DNA of 34,695 nt from Rhodanobacter sp. Lineage in GTDB: Bacteria; Pseudomonadota; Gammaproteobacteria; Xanthomonadales; Rhodanobacteraceae. The stretch covers positions 1 through 34,695 of the forward strand of contig DZCM01000018.1 of NCBI GenBank assembly GCA_022730295.1. The letters are read 5' to 3'. Below the pieces are notes generated by a model. The model was not told where the DNA came from, ran no database searches, and saw only the letters and a list, made by a program, of their open reading frames with translations. The position numbers and the translations under genes were made by a program. This document shows, in pieces, positions 28,519-34,695 of this stretch (position 1 is its first letter; each line of letters opens with the position of its first letter).

Positions 28519-29552
28519 GCCGTGGCCACCTCGCGCCGAGGGTGACGCCAGCGTGATGGATCGACCACCAGTGCGCCGAGTGCCTCGCGGACCTCGCGGA
28601 TTGGTGCGTCCCAGCAGTTCGGACCGGGCATGGTGTTGATCAGGATGTCCATCAGCGCGTTGACCTCGTAGATCAACAGGCGACCATCGGGACGCAAGTT
28701 GCAGTCGATGCCGAAGTAGTCAAGATCGATCGTGTTGGTGAGCGCGCGCAGGCGTTCGGCGAGTTCCGGCAGCAGCGTCGACGCGAAGGTCGCCAGCAAC
28801 CGTGCTTCTTCCTGCAGCGCAGCGATGTCACGGTCGCCTGCGTGCACCATCCATTCAGCCGCCACGACTTGATGCCGCATGAATACCTCGCCGCCCACGA
28901 TCACCAGCCGCAACTTGCGGTAGTGGCCGTCGCGATCACGACTGTCGACGTATTCGGTAAGGTACAAATCGTGGCCGCCCCAGGCCAATCCACGCAGTCC
29001 TTCCTTCGCCTGTTGCGGACCATCGATGCGCACCGTGGCAGCACCGCGGTGACTGCCGGTGGTGCGCACGATCAGTGGCCAGACGAAGCTGTTTTTTCGC
29101 ACTGCGCGCGCAAGGTCGGCTGGCTCTTCGAGGCGTACCCGGATGGTGCGCGGCACGTGCAGGCCGTCGATCCCGGCGAGTGTCTCCGCCACGCGTTCAC
29201 GCGCGGTGCCGAGTACCGCCGAGGGATGGTTGAAACAGGCGACATCGTTCGCACACAGGTGTTGCTCAAGCATCTGCAGGGCGAGCTGCGACATGTCGGC
29301 GTCGGCAATGGCGTTGATATGCGGACGGGTGCGCAGCGCGGGCGGCATGCGGAGCGGGACGCCGGGACCGAAAATGACCGGGAGCATGCGTTGCTTGGTC
29401 TGCGGCGCGAGATCGGTGACGATCCGGCCGTTGCCGAGGAACACGTAGTTGATCGCGCCATTTTGGCCCATGCGCACCGCCGCCTGGCCGTTGTCGGGAA
29501 TACCCAGCAGCAGCGGGAACAGCGATTTCGCAGGCGCGACATGATCGGTCAT
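28515..29552 (-). CDS. ATP-grasp domain protein (glutathione-synthetase-like fold)
   Basis: 345 residues. An N-terminal domain (1-125) with INYVFLGNGRIVTDL and ACFNHPSAVLGTARERVAET precedes the ATP-grasp core. The core shows FVWPLIVRTTGSHRGAATV (nucleotide-binding lysine replaced by arginine in the VRT motif), DLYLTEYVDSRD, KLRLVIVGGEVFMRHQVVAA and metal ligands in YFGIDCNLRPDGRLLIYEVN. The final E-x-N is a usual Mg site. The ATG at 29552 is chosen; the GTG at 29591 in the track has no ribosome-binding site. It follows ETF-QO by 57 nt and overlaps the methyltransferase by 4 nt. It is only distantly related to the other ATP-grasp protein of the trio, so the two probably catalyse different ligations. 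Confidence 0.8.
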   Translation of the reverse strand: MTDHVAPAKSLFPLLLGIPDNGQAAVRMGQNGAINYVFLGNGRIVTDLAPQTKQRMLPVIFGPGVPLRMPPALRTRPHINAIADADMSQLALQMLEQHLCANDVACFNHPSAVLGTARERVAETLAGIDGLHVPRTIRVRLEEPADLARAVRKNSFVWPLIVRTTGSHRGAATVRIDGPQQAKEGLRGLAWGGHDLYLTEYVDSRDRDGHYRKLRLVIVGGEVFMRHQVVAAEWMVHAGDRDIAALQEEARLLATFASTLLPELAERLRALTNTIDLDYFGIDCNLRPDGRLLIYEVNALMDILINTMPGPNCWDAPIREVREALGALVVDPSRWRHPRREVATA

Positions 29553-29609
29553 GGGTGCAATCCGGGAAATGTCATGGTTTTGGATGCGCACATCGGCGCG
29601 GGGCCAAGC

Positions 29610-31262
29610 CTAAAGGTTCTGGTAGTTCGGCCCGGAGCCACCTTCCGGCGTGACCCAGGTAATGATCTCGTAGGGGTCCTTGATGTCGCAGGTCTTGCAG
29701 TGCACGCAGTTGGCTGCGTTGATCTGCAGGCGCAGCGGGTTGCCGCCCCCGGCCACGGTGTCGGCGACGATTTCGTACACATTGGCGGGACAGTAGCGCG
29801 TGCAGGGATTGCCGTATTCGGTGACGCAGCGGTCGATGCAGATCGACGTGTCGGCCACATGCAGATGCACGGGCTGGTCCTCATCATGTTCGGTGGCGGC
29901 GAAGTACACCCCGGCCAGGCGATCGCGTGGCGGCAGGTTGCGTTCGACCCAGCCGGGCTCGCGCGATGACGTGGCATTCGGACCGGGTCGACTGTCCAGC
30001 GTGGCCGGCGGATCGAGCTTGTCCAGCGCCGAAAAATCCGCGTGGTTCTTCAATGTCCACGGCGACAGTCCCGCGGTCAGGGTTTCCCAGCCTGCATTGA
30101 ACAAGCCACGCCACATGCCGCCGTGGAAACCCGGGCGGATGTTGCGCACCTTCTTCAGCTCCTTTGCGATCGGCGAGGCACGCAGGCGCGCGTCGAAGCC
30201 CTCGGCGGATCGTTGCTCGGCAAAGTGTTCGGCGGCGAGCATGCCTGCGCGCAGCGCCTGATGCGTGCCCTTGATCTTCGGCACGTTCATCAAACCGGCG
30301 GCGTCGCCGATCAAGAGTGCACCCGGCATCTCGACTTTCGGCAGCGACTGAATGCCGCCTTCGATCAGCGCGCGCGCGCCGGCCGACACGATCGTGCCGC
30401 CTTCCAGCAACGGTTTGATGCGCGCGTGGTTCTTCAACTGCTGGAACGCTTCCCACGGACGGAACAGCGGATCGGAATAGTCCAGCCCAGCGACGAAGCC
30501 GATCGCAATGCGGTCCTGGTCGAGTTGGTAGATGAAGCTGCCACCGTAGGTTTTCGAGTCGAGTGGCCAGCCCAGCGTGTGGGTAATGTGGCCGGCCTGC
30601 ACGCGGCCCGGCGGCAGCTGCCACAGTTCCTTCAAGCCGATGCCGTAGGTTTGCGGATCGCAGTGCTGGTCGAGGCCAAATTTCGCGATCAACGTTTTCG
30701 TCACGCTGCCGCGACAGCCCTCGGCCAACACGGTGAGCGAGGCTCGGATATCAATGCCTTGCGTGTAACCGGGCTTGTGCGAGCCATCCTTGGCGACACC
30801 CATGTCGCCGATCCGCACGCCCGCAACCGCACCCTTGTCGTCAAACACCGCGTCACACGCAGCGAAACCGGGGAAGACGTCCACGCCGAGAGCTTCGGCC
30901 TGCGCCGCCAGCCACGCGCACAGCGCGCCGAGGCTGACGATGAAGTTGCCCTTGTTGTGCATCTGCGGCGGCGTCGGCAATTTGCTCGCGCGCTGCGCGT
31001 CGCGCAGCAGCAGGAATTCATCGTGTGCGGCGGGCACGCAAATCGGCGGCGGATTATCGCGCCAGCCCGGCAGCAAGGCATCCAGCGGCGCAGGTTCGAT
31101 CACCGCGCCCGAAAGGATCTGTGCGCCCACGGTCGAACCCTTCTCGATCACGCAGACGCGGGTGTCAGGCTTGAGCTGCTTCAGGCGAATCGCGAAGGCC
31201 AGCCCGGACGGGCCGGCGCCGACCACGACCACGTCGTATTCCATCGTTTCGCGTTCGGCCAT
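29610..31262 (-). CDS. Electron transfer flavoprotein-ubiquinone oxidoreductase
   Basis: 550-residue monotopic membrane flavoprotein passing electrons from reduced ETF to ubiquinone. The FAD Rossmann motif VVVGAGPSGLAFAIRLKQL is near residue 12. The second FAD region is GALLIGDAAGLMNVPKIKGT (about 312-331). The C-terminal ferredoxin-like domain binds one 4Fe-4S cluster: CTRYCPANVYE plus NCVHCKTCDIKDP. Length matches bacterial ETF-QO (about 540-560). The ATG at 31262 has GGGAG 7 nt upstream. It completes the ETF chain with etfAB 4-6 kb away on the same strand. It is divergent from the amidase gene. Confidence 0.95.
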   Translation of the reverse strand: MAERETMEYDVVVVGAGPSGLAFAIRLKQLKPDTRVCVIEKGSTVGAQILSGAVIEPAPLDALLPGWRDNPPPICVPAAHDEFLLLRDAQRASKLPTPPQMHNKGNFIVSLGALCAWLAAQAEALGVDVFPGFAACDAVFDDKGAVAGVRIGDMGVAKDGSHKPGYTQGIDIRASLTVLAEGCRGSVTKTLIAKFGLDQHCDPQTYGIGLKELWQLPPGRVQAGHITHTLGWPLDSKTYGGSFIYQLDQDRIAIGFVAGLDYSDPLFRPWEAFQQLKNHARIKPLLEGGTIVSAGARALIEGGIQSLPKVEMPGALLIGDAAGLMNVPKIKGTHQALRAGMLAAEHFAEQRSAEGFDARLRASPIAKELKKVRNIRPGFHGGMWRGLFNAGWETLTAGLSPWTLKNHADFSALDKLDPPATLDSRPGPNATSSREPGWVERNLPPRDRLAGVYFAATEHDEDQPVHLHVADTSICIDRCVTEYGNPCTRYCPANVYEIVADTVAGGGNPLRLQINAANCVHCKTCDIKDPYEIITWVTPEGGSGPNYQNL

Positions 31263-31297
31263 GGTTACTCCCGTCGAGGCTGCAGCACTGACTGCTG

Positions 31298-31326
31298 ATT
31301 GTCACGGGTTCCCGGGTACCCGGCAA
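31298..31326 (-). promoter_or_regulatory. Possible promoter of ETF-QO with embedded palindrome
   Basis: On the minus strand TTGCCG (31321-31326) and GACAAT (31298-31303) are spaced by 17 nt, each with four of six consensus matches. The 10-nt palindrome CGGGTACCCG (31313-31322) lies in the spacer and touches the -35, a place where a repressor could act. It is about 36 nt upstream of the start codon. Confidence 0.35.
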
Positions 31327-31369
31327 ACCCTGTGCGAATCCCCCATAATCCGGGTCCCGGGGAGGGCGC

Positions 31370-32785
31370 ATGCACGCAATCGACGACGACACAATGGGAC
31401 CCGAAGCGCTGCGACGCGGCAGCGTGTGGCAGTGCCTGCACTGGCTGGCATCCGGGCGCACCACCGCCAAGGCCCTGGCAGACTCCTGCCTCGAAGCGAT
31501 CGAACGGCTCAATCCCACCCTGCATGCCTTCGTCGACGTGCGCCCCGACATCGTGCGCGACCAGGCCGCGAGCGCGCAGCATCGCCGGCGCGAGGGGCCG
31601 ATCGGGCGGCTGGACGGCATCCCGGTCGCCATCAAGGACAACTTCGATGTGGCCGGATATCCGACCCGCGCGGGGCTGCCAACGCGGGCCGCACACGTCG
31701 CGCGCCATGACGCCCACGCGATCGCGCGCCTGCGTGCCGCGGGCGCGGTGTTGCTTGGCAAGACCAACCTCGATGAAGGCGCACTCGGCGCGGCGACGAA
31801 GAATCCGCATTTCGGCACTACCCGCAATCCGTTCAATCACGCGTACGTGGCAGGCGGCTCGTCGGGCGGTTCGGCGGCGGCCGTGGCCGCGGGCCTGGCA
31901 CCGGTCGCGATCGGCTCGGACACCCTGGGCTCGGTGCGCATCCCGGCCAGCTATTGCGGCGTGTTTGCGCTCAAGCCCACCCATGGCGAGATTTCCGCGC
32001 GCGGACTGGTACCTGCCGCACGACGCCTCGATGCAGTCGGTATCCTGGGCCGCAGCGTCGGCGATCTGGTGGTGATGTTGCAAGTGTTGGCCGGTTACGA
32101 CGCCGATGATCCACGTTCGCGCCGCCGCCGCGTCGCGCTGCAACCACCGGACTGGGATCCGAACCATCTGCGTTGCGGAGTGTTGCCGGACCTCGCCGCG
32201 GCCGGCGTGGAACCGGCGGTGGTCGCGGTGTTCGAGCAGGCGCTCGCGAAACTGCAGCACGCGTTGCACGAGTGCACGCCGCTGGATTTTTCCGACTGGC
32301 CATTCCAGAAGATGCGCCGCGCGGGCCTGTTGCTGATGGAAGCGGAAATGCGCAACACCTTCGCCGGCGACCTCGCCGACACGGCGCACCCGGTCTCGGA
32401 TGAATTCCGCCGCATGCTCGATTACGCGGCGCAGAAATCGGCCGCCGACTACGTCGTCGCCGACCGCATGCTCGACTTCGCGGTGCTGAAGGCACGCCGG
32501 GTGTTCTCGCGCGTCGACGTGCTGGTGCTGCCGACCACGCCGCAGGGCGCGTTCCGCGTCGAGGCGCCGGTGCCCGCCTCACAGGCCGACCTGACGTCCT
32601 TCGCCAGCCTCGCGTCCTGCCCGGCGGTCAGCATCCCGATGGGAACCTTGCCGGATGGCATGCCGATCGGCATGCAGTTCGTCGGCGCACCCGGATCCGA
32701 CCTGCGCCTGCTGGAGCTGGCGGAAGTGTGTTCATCGGCGCTGGATGCCGCGCCCTCCTACCCGGTCGCGGCTGCGCGCGCGTAA
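31370..32785 (+). CDS. Amidase signature family hydrolase
   Basis: 471-residue amidase signature enzyme hydrolysing amide bonds through a Ser-cisSer-Lys triad. The catalytic lysine is K89 in GIPVAIKDNFDVAG. The serine-rich signature is AGGSSGGSAAAVAAG with the cis-serine near 165. The nucleophile is S188 in GSDTLGSVRIPAS, where most amidases have DTGGS; DTLGS is also found in AtzE-like members. The ATG at 31370 has GGGGAGG just upstream, and CATAAT at 31344 is a possible -10. It is divergent from ETF-QO and ends 3 nt from the convergent yqeY. GatA is less likely, since no gatB/gatC lies beside it and the length is short. The natural substrate is unknown. Confidence 0.87.
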   Translation: MHAIDDDTMGPEALRRGSVWQCLHWLASGRTTAKALADSCLEAIERLNPTLHAFVDVRPDIVRDQAASAQHRRREGPIGRLDGIPVAIKDNFDVAGYPTRAGLPTRAAHVARHDAHAIARLRAAGAVLLGKTNLDEGALGAATKNPHFGTTRNPFNHAYVAGGSSGGSAAAVAAGLAPVAIGSDTLGSVRIPASYCGVFALKPTHGEISARGLVPAARRLDAVGILGRSVGDLVVMLQVLAGYDADDPRSRRRRVALQPPDWDPNHLRCGVLPDLAAAGVEPAVVAVFEQALAKLQHALHECTPLDFSDWPFQKMRRAGLLLMEAEMRNTFAGDLADTAHPVSDEFRRMLDYAAQKSAADYVVADRMLDFAVLKARRVFSRVDVLVLPTTPQGAFRVEAPVPASQADLTSFASLASCPAVSIPMGTLPDGMPIGMQFVGAPGSDLRLLELAEVCSSALDAAPSYPVAAARA

Positions 32786-32788
32786 CGT

Positions 32789-33238
32789 TCAGCCCGTCAG
32801 GCGCGCCTTGACCTGCCCGGACAACGCGCCCATGTCGGCACGGCCCGCAGCGCGATCCTTCAGCAAGGTCATCACCTTGCCCATGTCACGTGGCGAAGTG
32901 GCCCCGGCATCGGCGATGCACTGCGCCACGAGCACGTCAAGTTCGGCGGCGGTCAGTTGCGCCGGCAGGTAGGCCTCGATCACCCCGATCTCGAAACGCT
33001 CCTGCGCGGCGAGATCTTCGCGCTGCGCGGCTTCGTACTGGGTCACCGAATCGCGCCGCTGCTTCAGCATCTTCTCCAGCACGCCGAGCACCTGCGCATC
33101 GTCCAGCGTGATGCGCTCGTCCACTTCGCGCTGTTTGAGCGCGGCGAGGATCAGCCGGATCACGCCGAGGCGCGGCTTGTCGCCGCCCTTCATGGCAGTC
33201 TTCATGTCCTCGGTGATGCGGGCCTTGAGGTCGCTCAT
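32789..33238 (-). CDS. GatB/YqeY domain protein
   Basis: 149-residue YqeY-type protein, mainly helical, related to the C-terminal domain of GatB that recognises tRNA. Visible family motifs are RLGVIRLILAALKQREVDER, VLEKMLKQRRDSVTQYEAA and the C-terminal DMGKVMTLLKDRAAGRADMG. The ATG at 33238 has GGGAGA upstream; the track start at 33256 would add six residues. It is downstream of rpsU on the same strand, an arrangement common in proteobacteria (rpsU-yqeY-dnaG). Here dnaG is not next: a convergent amidase follows. The exact function of YqeY is not settled; a link to tRNA or translation is suggested by the family. Confidence 0.92.
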   Translation of the reverse strand: MSDLKARITEDMKTAMKGGDKPRLGVIRLILAALKQREVDERITLDDAQVLGVLEKMLKQRRDSVTQYEAAQREDLAAQERFEIGVIEAYLPAQLTAAELDVLVAQCIADAGATSPRDMGKVMTLLKDRAAGRADMGALSGQVKARLTG

Positions 33239-33272
33239 GGATACTCTCCCGTTCAAATCGCGGAAACGCGAA

Positions 33273-33303
33273 ACGGCCGGCTCCGCGATGCGGGGCCGGC
33301 CGT
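33273..33303 (-). terminator. Strong hairpin between rpsU and yqeY
   Basis: ACGGCCGGC...GCCGGCCGT with inner CCGC/GCGG pairs forms a 13-bp stem with one mismatch and a 3-nt loop. On the minus strand it follows rpsU by 51 nt and is trailed by TTTCGCGTTT, a poor U-tract. It may act as a partial terminator or mRNA 3'-end stabiliser, lowering yqeY relative to rpsU. Confidence 0.5.
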
Positions 33304-33354
33304 CAGATTCGACACGACGCGCTCGATCAGTCTTGCTGAATCCGGCGTGCGGAA

Positions 33355-33570
33355 TCAGTACAGGCGCTTGCGGCGCGTGACTTCACGCGAGACGCGGCGC
33401 AGGTGGCGCTTGACCGCCGCAGCGCGCTTGCGCTTACGTTCCTGGGTCGGCTTCTCGTAAAATTCGCGCTTGCGCGTTTCGGCGAGCACACCGGCCTTCT
33501 CGCAGGTACGCTTGAAACGGCGCAGGGCGATTTCGAAGGGTTCGTTCTCGCGGACTTTGACGCTGGGCAT
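33355..33570 (-). CDS. rpsU: 30S ribosomal protein S21 (bS21)
   Basis: 71 residues, highly basic, matching bS21: [20 protein letters not shown] at the start, [20 protein letters not shown] in the middle and an Arg/Lys-rich end finishing RRKRLY. It is a small-subunit protein near the anti-Shine-Dalgarno end of 16S rRNA that assists initiation. The ATG at 33570 has GGAG 5 nt upstream. It is divergent from tsaD, the classical arrangement in gammaproteobacteria. Its promoter lies inside the tsaD 5' coding region. The mRNA leader carries a hairpin. Confidence 0.98.
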   Translation of the reverse strand: MPSVKVRENEPFEIALRRFKRTCEKAGVLAETRKREFYEKPTQERKRKRAAAVKRHLRRVSREVTRRKRLY

Positions 33571-33592
33571 GGATGCTCCACTTGGTAAACTG

Positions 33593-33610
33593 ACCCGCTG
33601 GCTCGCGGGT
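33593..33610 (-). promoter_or_regulatory. Hairpin in the rpsU leader
   Basis: ACCCGC and GCGGGT form a 6-bp GC-rich stem with a 6-nt loop, between the predicted transcription start and the rpsU ribosome-binding site. A leader structure could serve autoregulation of a ribosomal protein, but nothing more can be claimed from sequence. Confidence 0.35.
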
Positions 33611-33619
33611 GAGCCGTGA

Positions 33620-33649
33620 ATTATAGCGTGACTTCCATGACTGATTCAA
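33620..33649 (-). promoter_or_regulatory. Sigma-70 promoter for rpsU
   Basis: On the minus strand a perfect TATAAT (33620-33625) is preceded after 18 nt by TTGAAT (33644-33649), four of six matches to the -35. It is the best promoter match I found in the window, and it lies 50-80 nt upstream of the rpsU ATG. It overlaps the first codons of tsaD on the other strand. Confidence 0.7.
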
Positions 33650-34695
33650 AGCCCCCCTTTTCCGGCCCGGTCCTCGGCATCGAAAGCTCCTGCGACGAGA
33701 CCGGTATTGCGGTCTATCAGGCCGGCCGCGGACTGCTGGCGCACGCCCTGTATTCGCAAATCGCCCTGCACGCCGAATACGGTGGGGTGGTGCCGGAACT
33801 GGCCAGCCGCGATCATGTGCGCAAGCTGCTTCCCCTTTTGCGCCAGACACTTGCCGAGGCCAACCTCAAGGTTTCCGACCTCGCCGCGGTGGCCTACACG
33901 GCCGGCCCGGGTCTGATCGGCGCCCTGCTGGTCGGAGCTTCGGTCGCGCGCGCGCTGGCCTGGGCGCTGGAGGTTCCGGCAATCGGCGTGCACCACATGG
34001 AAGGGCACCTGCTGGCGCCTTTGCTTGAAGAACCGGCGCCGGGAACCCAGCCGCTGGCGCCGCCCTTCGTGGCCCTGCTGGTATCGGGCGGGCATTCCTT
34101 GCTGGTGGGCGTCGACAAGATCGGCAGCTACCGGATCCTCGGCGATACCCTCGATGATGCCGCCGGCGAGGCCTTCGACAAGACCGCCAAGTTGATGGGC
34201 CTACCCTACCCCGGCGGCCCGGCGCTGGCCAAGCTGGCGGAGAACGGCAATCCGTTCGCATTCAAGTTCGCCCGCCCGATGACCGACCGGCCCGGTCTCG
34301 ACCTGAGTTTCTCCGGCTTGAAGACCCAGGTGTTGATGGCCTGGCGCGGCAGCAACCAGTCCAACGCCACACGTGCCGACGTGGCGCGCGGATTTGAAGA
34401 AGCCATCGTCGAGACCCTGACGATCAAATGCCGCCGCGCGTTGACCGCAACCGGCTACAAGCGGCTGGTCGTGTCCGGCGGCGTCGGCGCCAACAAACGG
34501 CTGCGTGCGCAGTTGGCCGAGGCCGGCGACAAGGAAGGCTTCCAGACTTATTTCCCGCGCCTCGCGTTCTGCACCGACAACGGCGCGATGATCGCGTTGG
34601 CAGGCTCCATCCGGCTCGCCGCCGGACAAACCAGCGGACCCGAGATCCAGGTGCGGCCGCGCTGGAATCTGGAATCGCTGCCGGAGGTGGCGTGA
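33637..34695 (+). CDS. tsaD: tRNA N6-threonylcarbamoyladenosine transferase TsaD
   Basis: 352-residue ASKHA-fold metalloenzyme placing the threonylcarbamoyl group on A37 of ANN-decoding tRNAs, together with TsaB and TsaE. The N-terminal motif is [15 protein letters not shown]. Metal-binding histidines are in [11 protein letters not shown] (about 117-127), followed by [29 protein letters not shown] and [13 protein letters not shown] are further family marks. The ATG at 33637 gives a short N-terminal extension relative to E. coli TsaD (337 aa). The GTG at 33616 in the track would overlap the rpsU promoter and has no clear ribosome-binding site. The stop is the last codon of the window. Confidence 0.96.
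   Translation: MTDSKPPFSGPVLGIESSCDETGIAVYQAGRGLLAHALYSQIALHAEYGGVVPELASRDHVRKLLPLLRQTLAEANLKVSDLAAVAYTAGPGLIGALLVGASVARALAWALEVPAIGVHHMEGHLLAPLLEEPAPGTQPLAPPFVALLVSGGHSLLVGVDKIGSYRILGDTLDDAAGEAFDKTAKLMGLPYPGGPALAKLAENGNPFAFKFARPMTDRPGLDLSFSGLKTQVLMAWRGSNQSNATRADVARGFEEAIVETLTIKCRRALTATGYKRLVVSGGVGANKRLRAQLAEAGDKEGFQTYFPRLAFCTDNGAMIALAGSIRLAAGQTSGPEIQVRPRWNLESLPEVA

Noticed and set aside
30042-31298. 418-aa plus-strand ORF
   Set aside because: Shadow of ETF-QO, whose FAD and Fe-S motifs are intact on the minus strand.

Overview
The window is 34.7 kb of high-GC DNA. Gene content and order point to a gammaproteobacterium of the order Lysobacterales (Xanthomonadales), probably a Rhodanobacteraceae-type relative of Xanthomonas. 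The family-level call is an inference from context, not from a search. It is chromosomal: housekeeping genes (cystathionine enzymes, etfAB, ETF-quinone oxidoreductase, yqeY, rpsU, tsaD) flank a surface-polysaccharide locus. No rRNA, tRNA, CRISPR array, phage gene or insertion sequence was seen.

Layout. (1) 1-2286: 3' part of a cystathionine beta-synthase gene and a complete cystathionine gamma-lyase/synthase gene. (2) 2343-19193: an O-antigen type cluster. It holds a GT4 glycosyltransferase, an ABC-2 polysaccharide exporter (wzm, wzt with C-terminal carbohydrate-binding domain), gmd, a 3'-truncated rmd remnant, manC/xanB on the opposite strand, and a frameshifted lipoprotein gene. These are followed by an FkbM methyltransferase with a long coiled coil, two tandem paralogous glycosyltransferases (the second multi-domain), a large GT-C-like membrane protein and a GT2 polyprenyl-phosphate sugar transferase. 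(3) 19222-23503: acetoacetyl-CoA synthetase, another GT4 enzyme and a LPG-synthase-TM family membrane protein, all on the minus strand. (4) 23544-25392: etfA and etfB separated by a REPIN-like inverted repeat. (5) 25510-31262: an MFS transporter, an ATP-grasp / methyltransferase / ATP-grasp trio with 4-nt overlaps, and ETF-QO. (6) 31370-34695: amidase, yqeY, rpsU and tsaD.

How it works together. ManC supplies GDP-mannose and Gmd converts it to GDP-4-keto-6-deoxymannose. The reductase that would finish GDP-D-rhamnose (Rmd) is only a stub here. The GT4 enzymes would assemble the chain in the cytoplasm. The FkbM methyltransferase may cap it, and Wzm/Wzt would export it. The GT2 plus GT-C pair may add side sugars in the periplasm. 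The metB-like to etfA placement matches the known variable LPS locus of Xanthomonas.

The strongest leads are: the FkbM-coiled-coil protein as a possible WbdD-like chain terminator; a trimodular glycosyltransferase whose middle module seems to have lost its donor-binding half; the rmd remnant; and the uncharacterised ATP-grasp/methyltransferase/ATP-grasp operon next to an MFS exporter.
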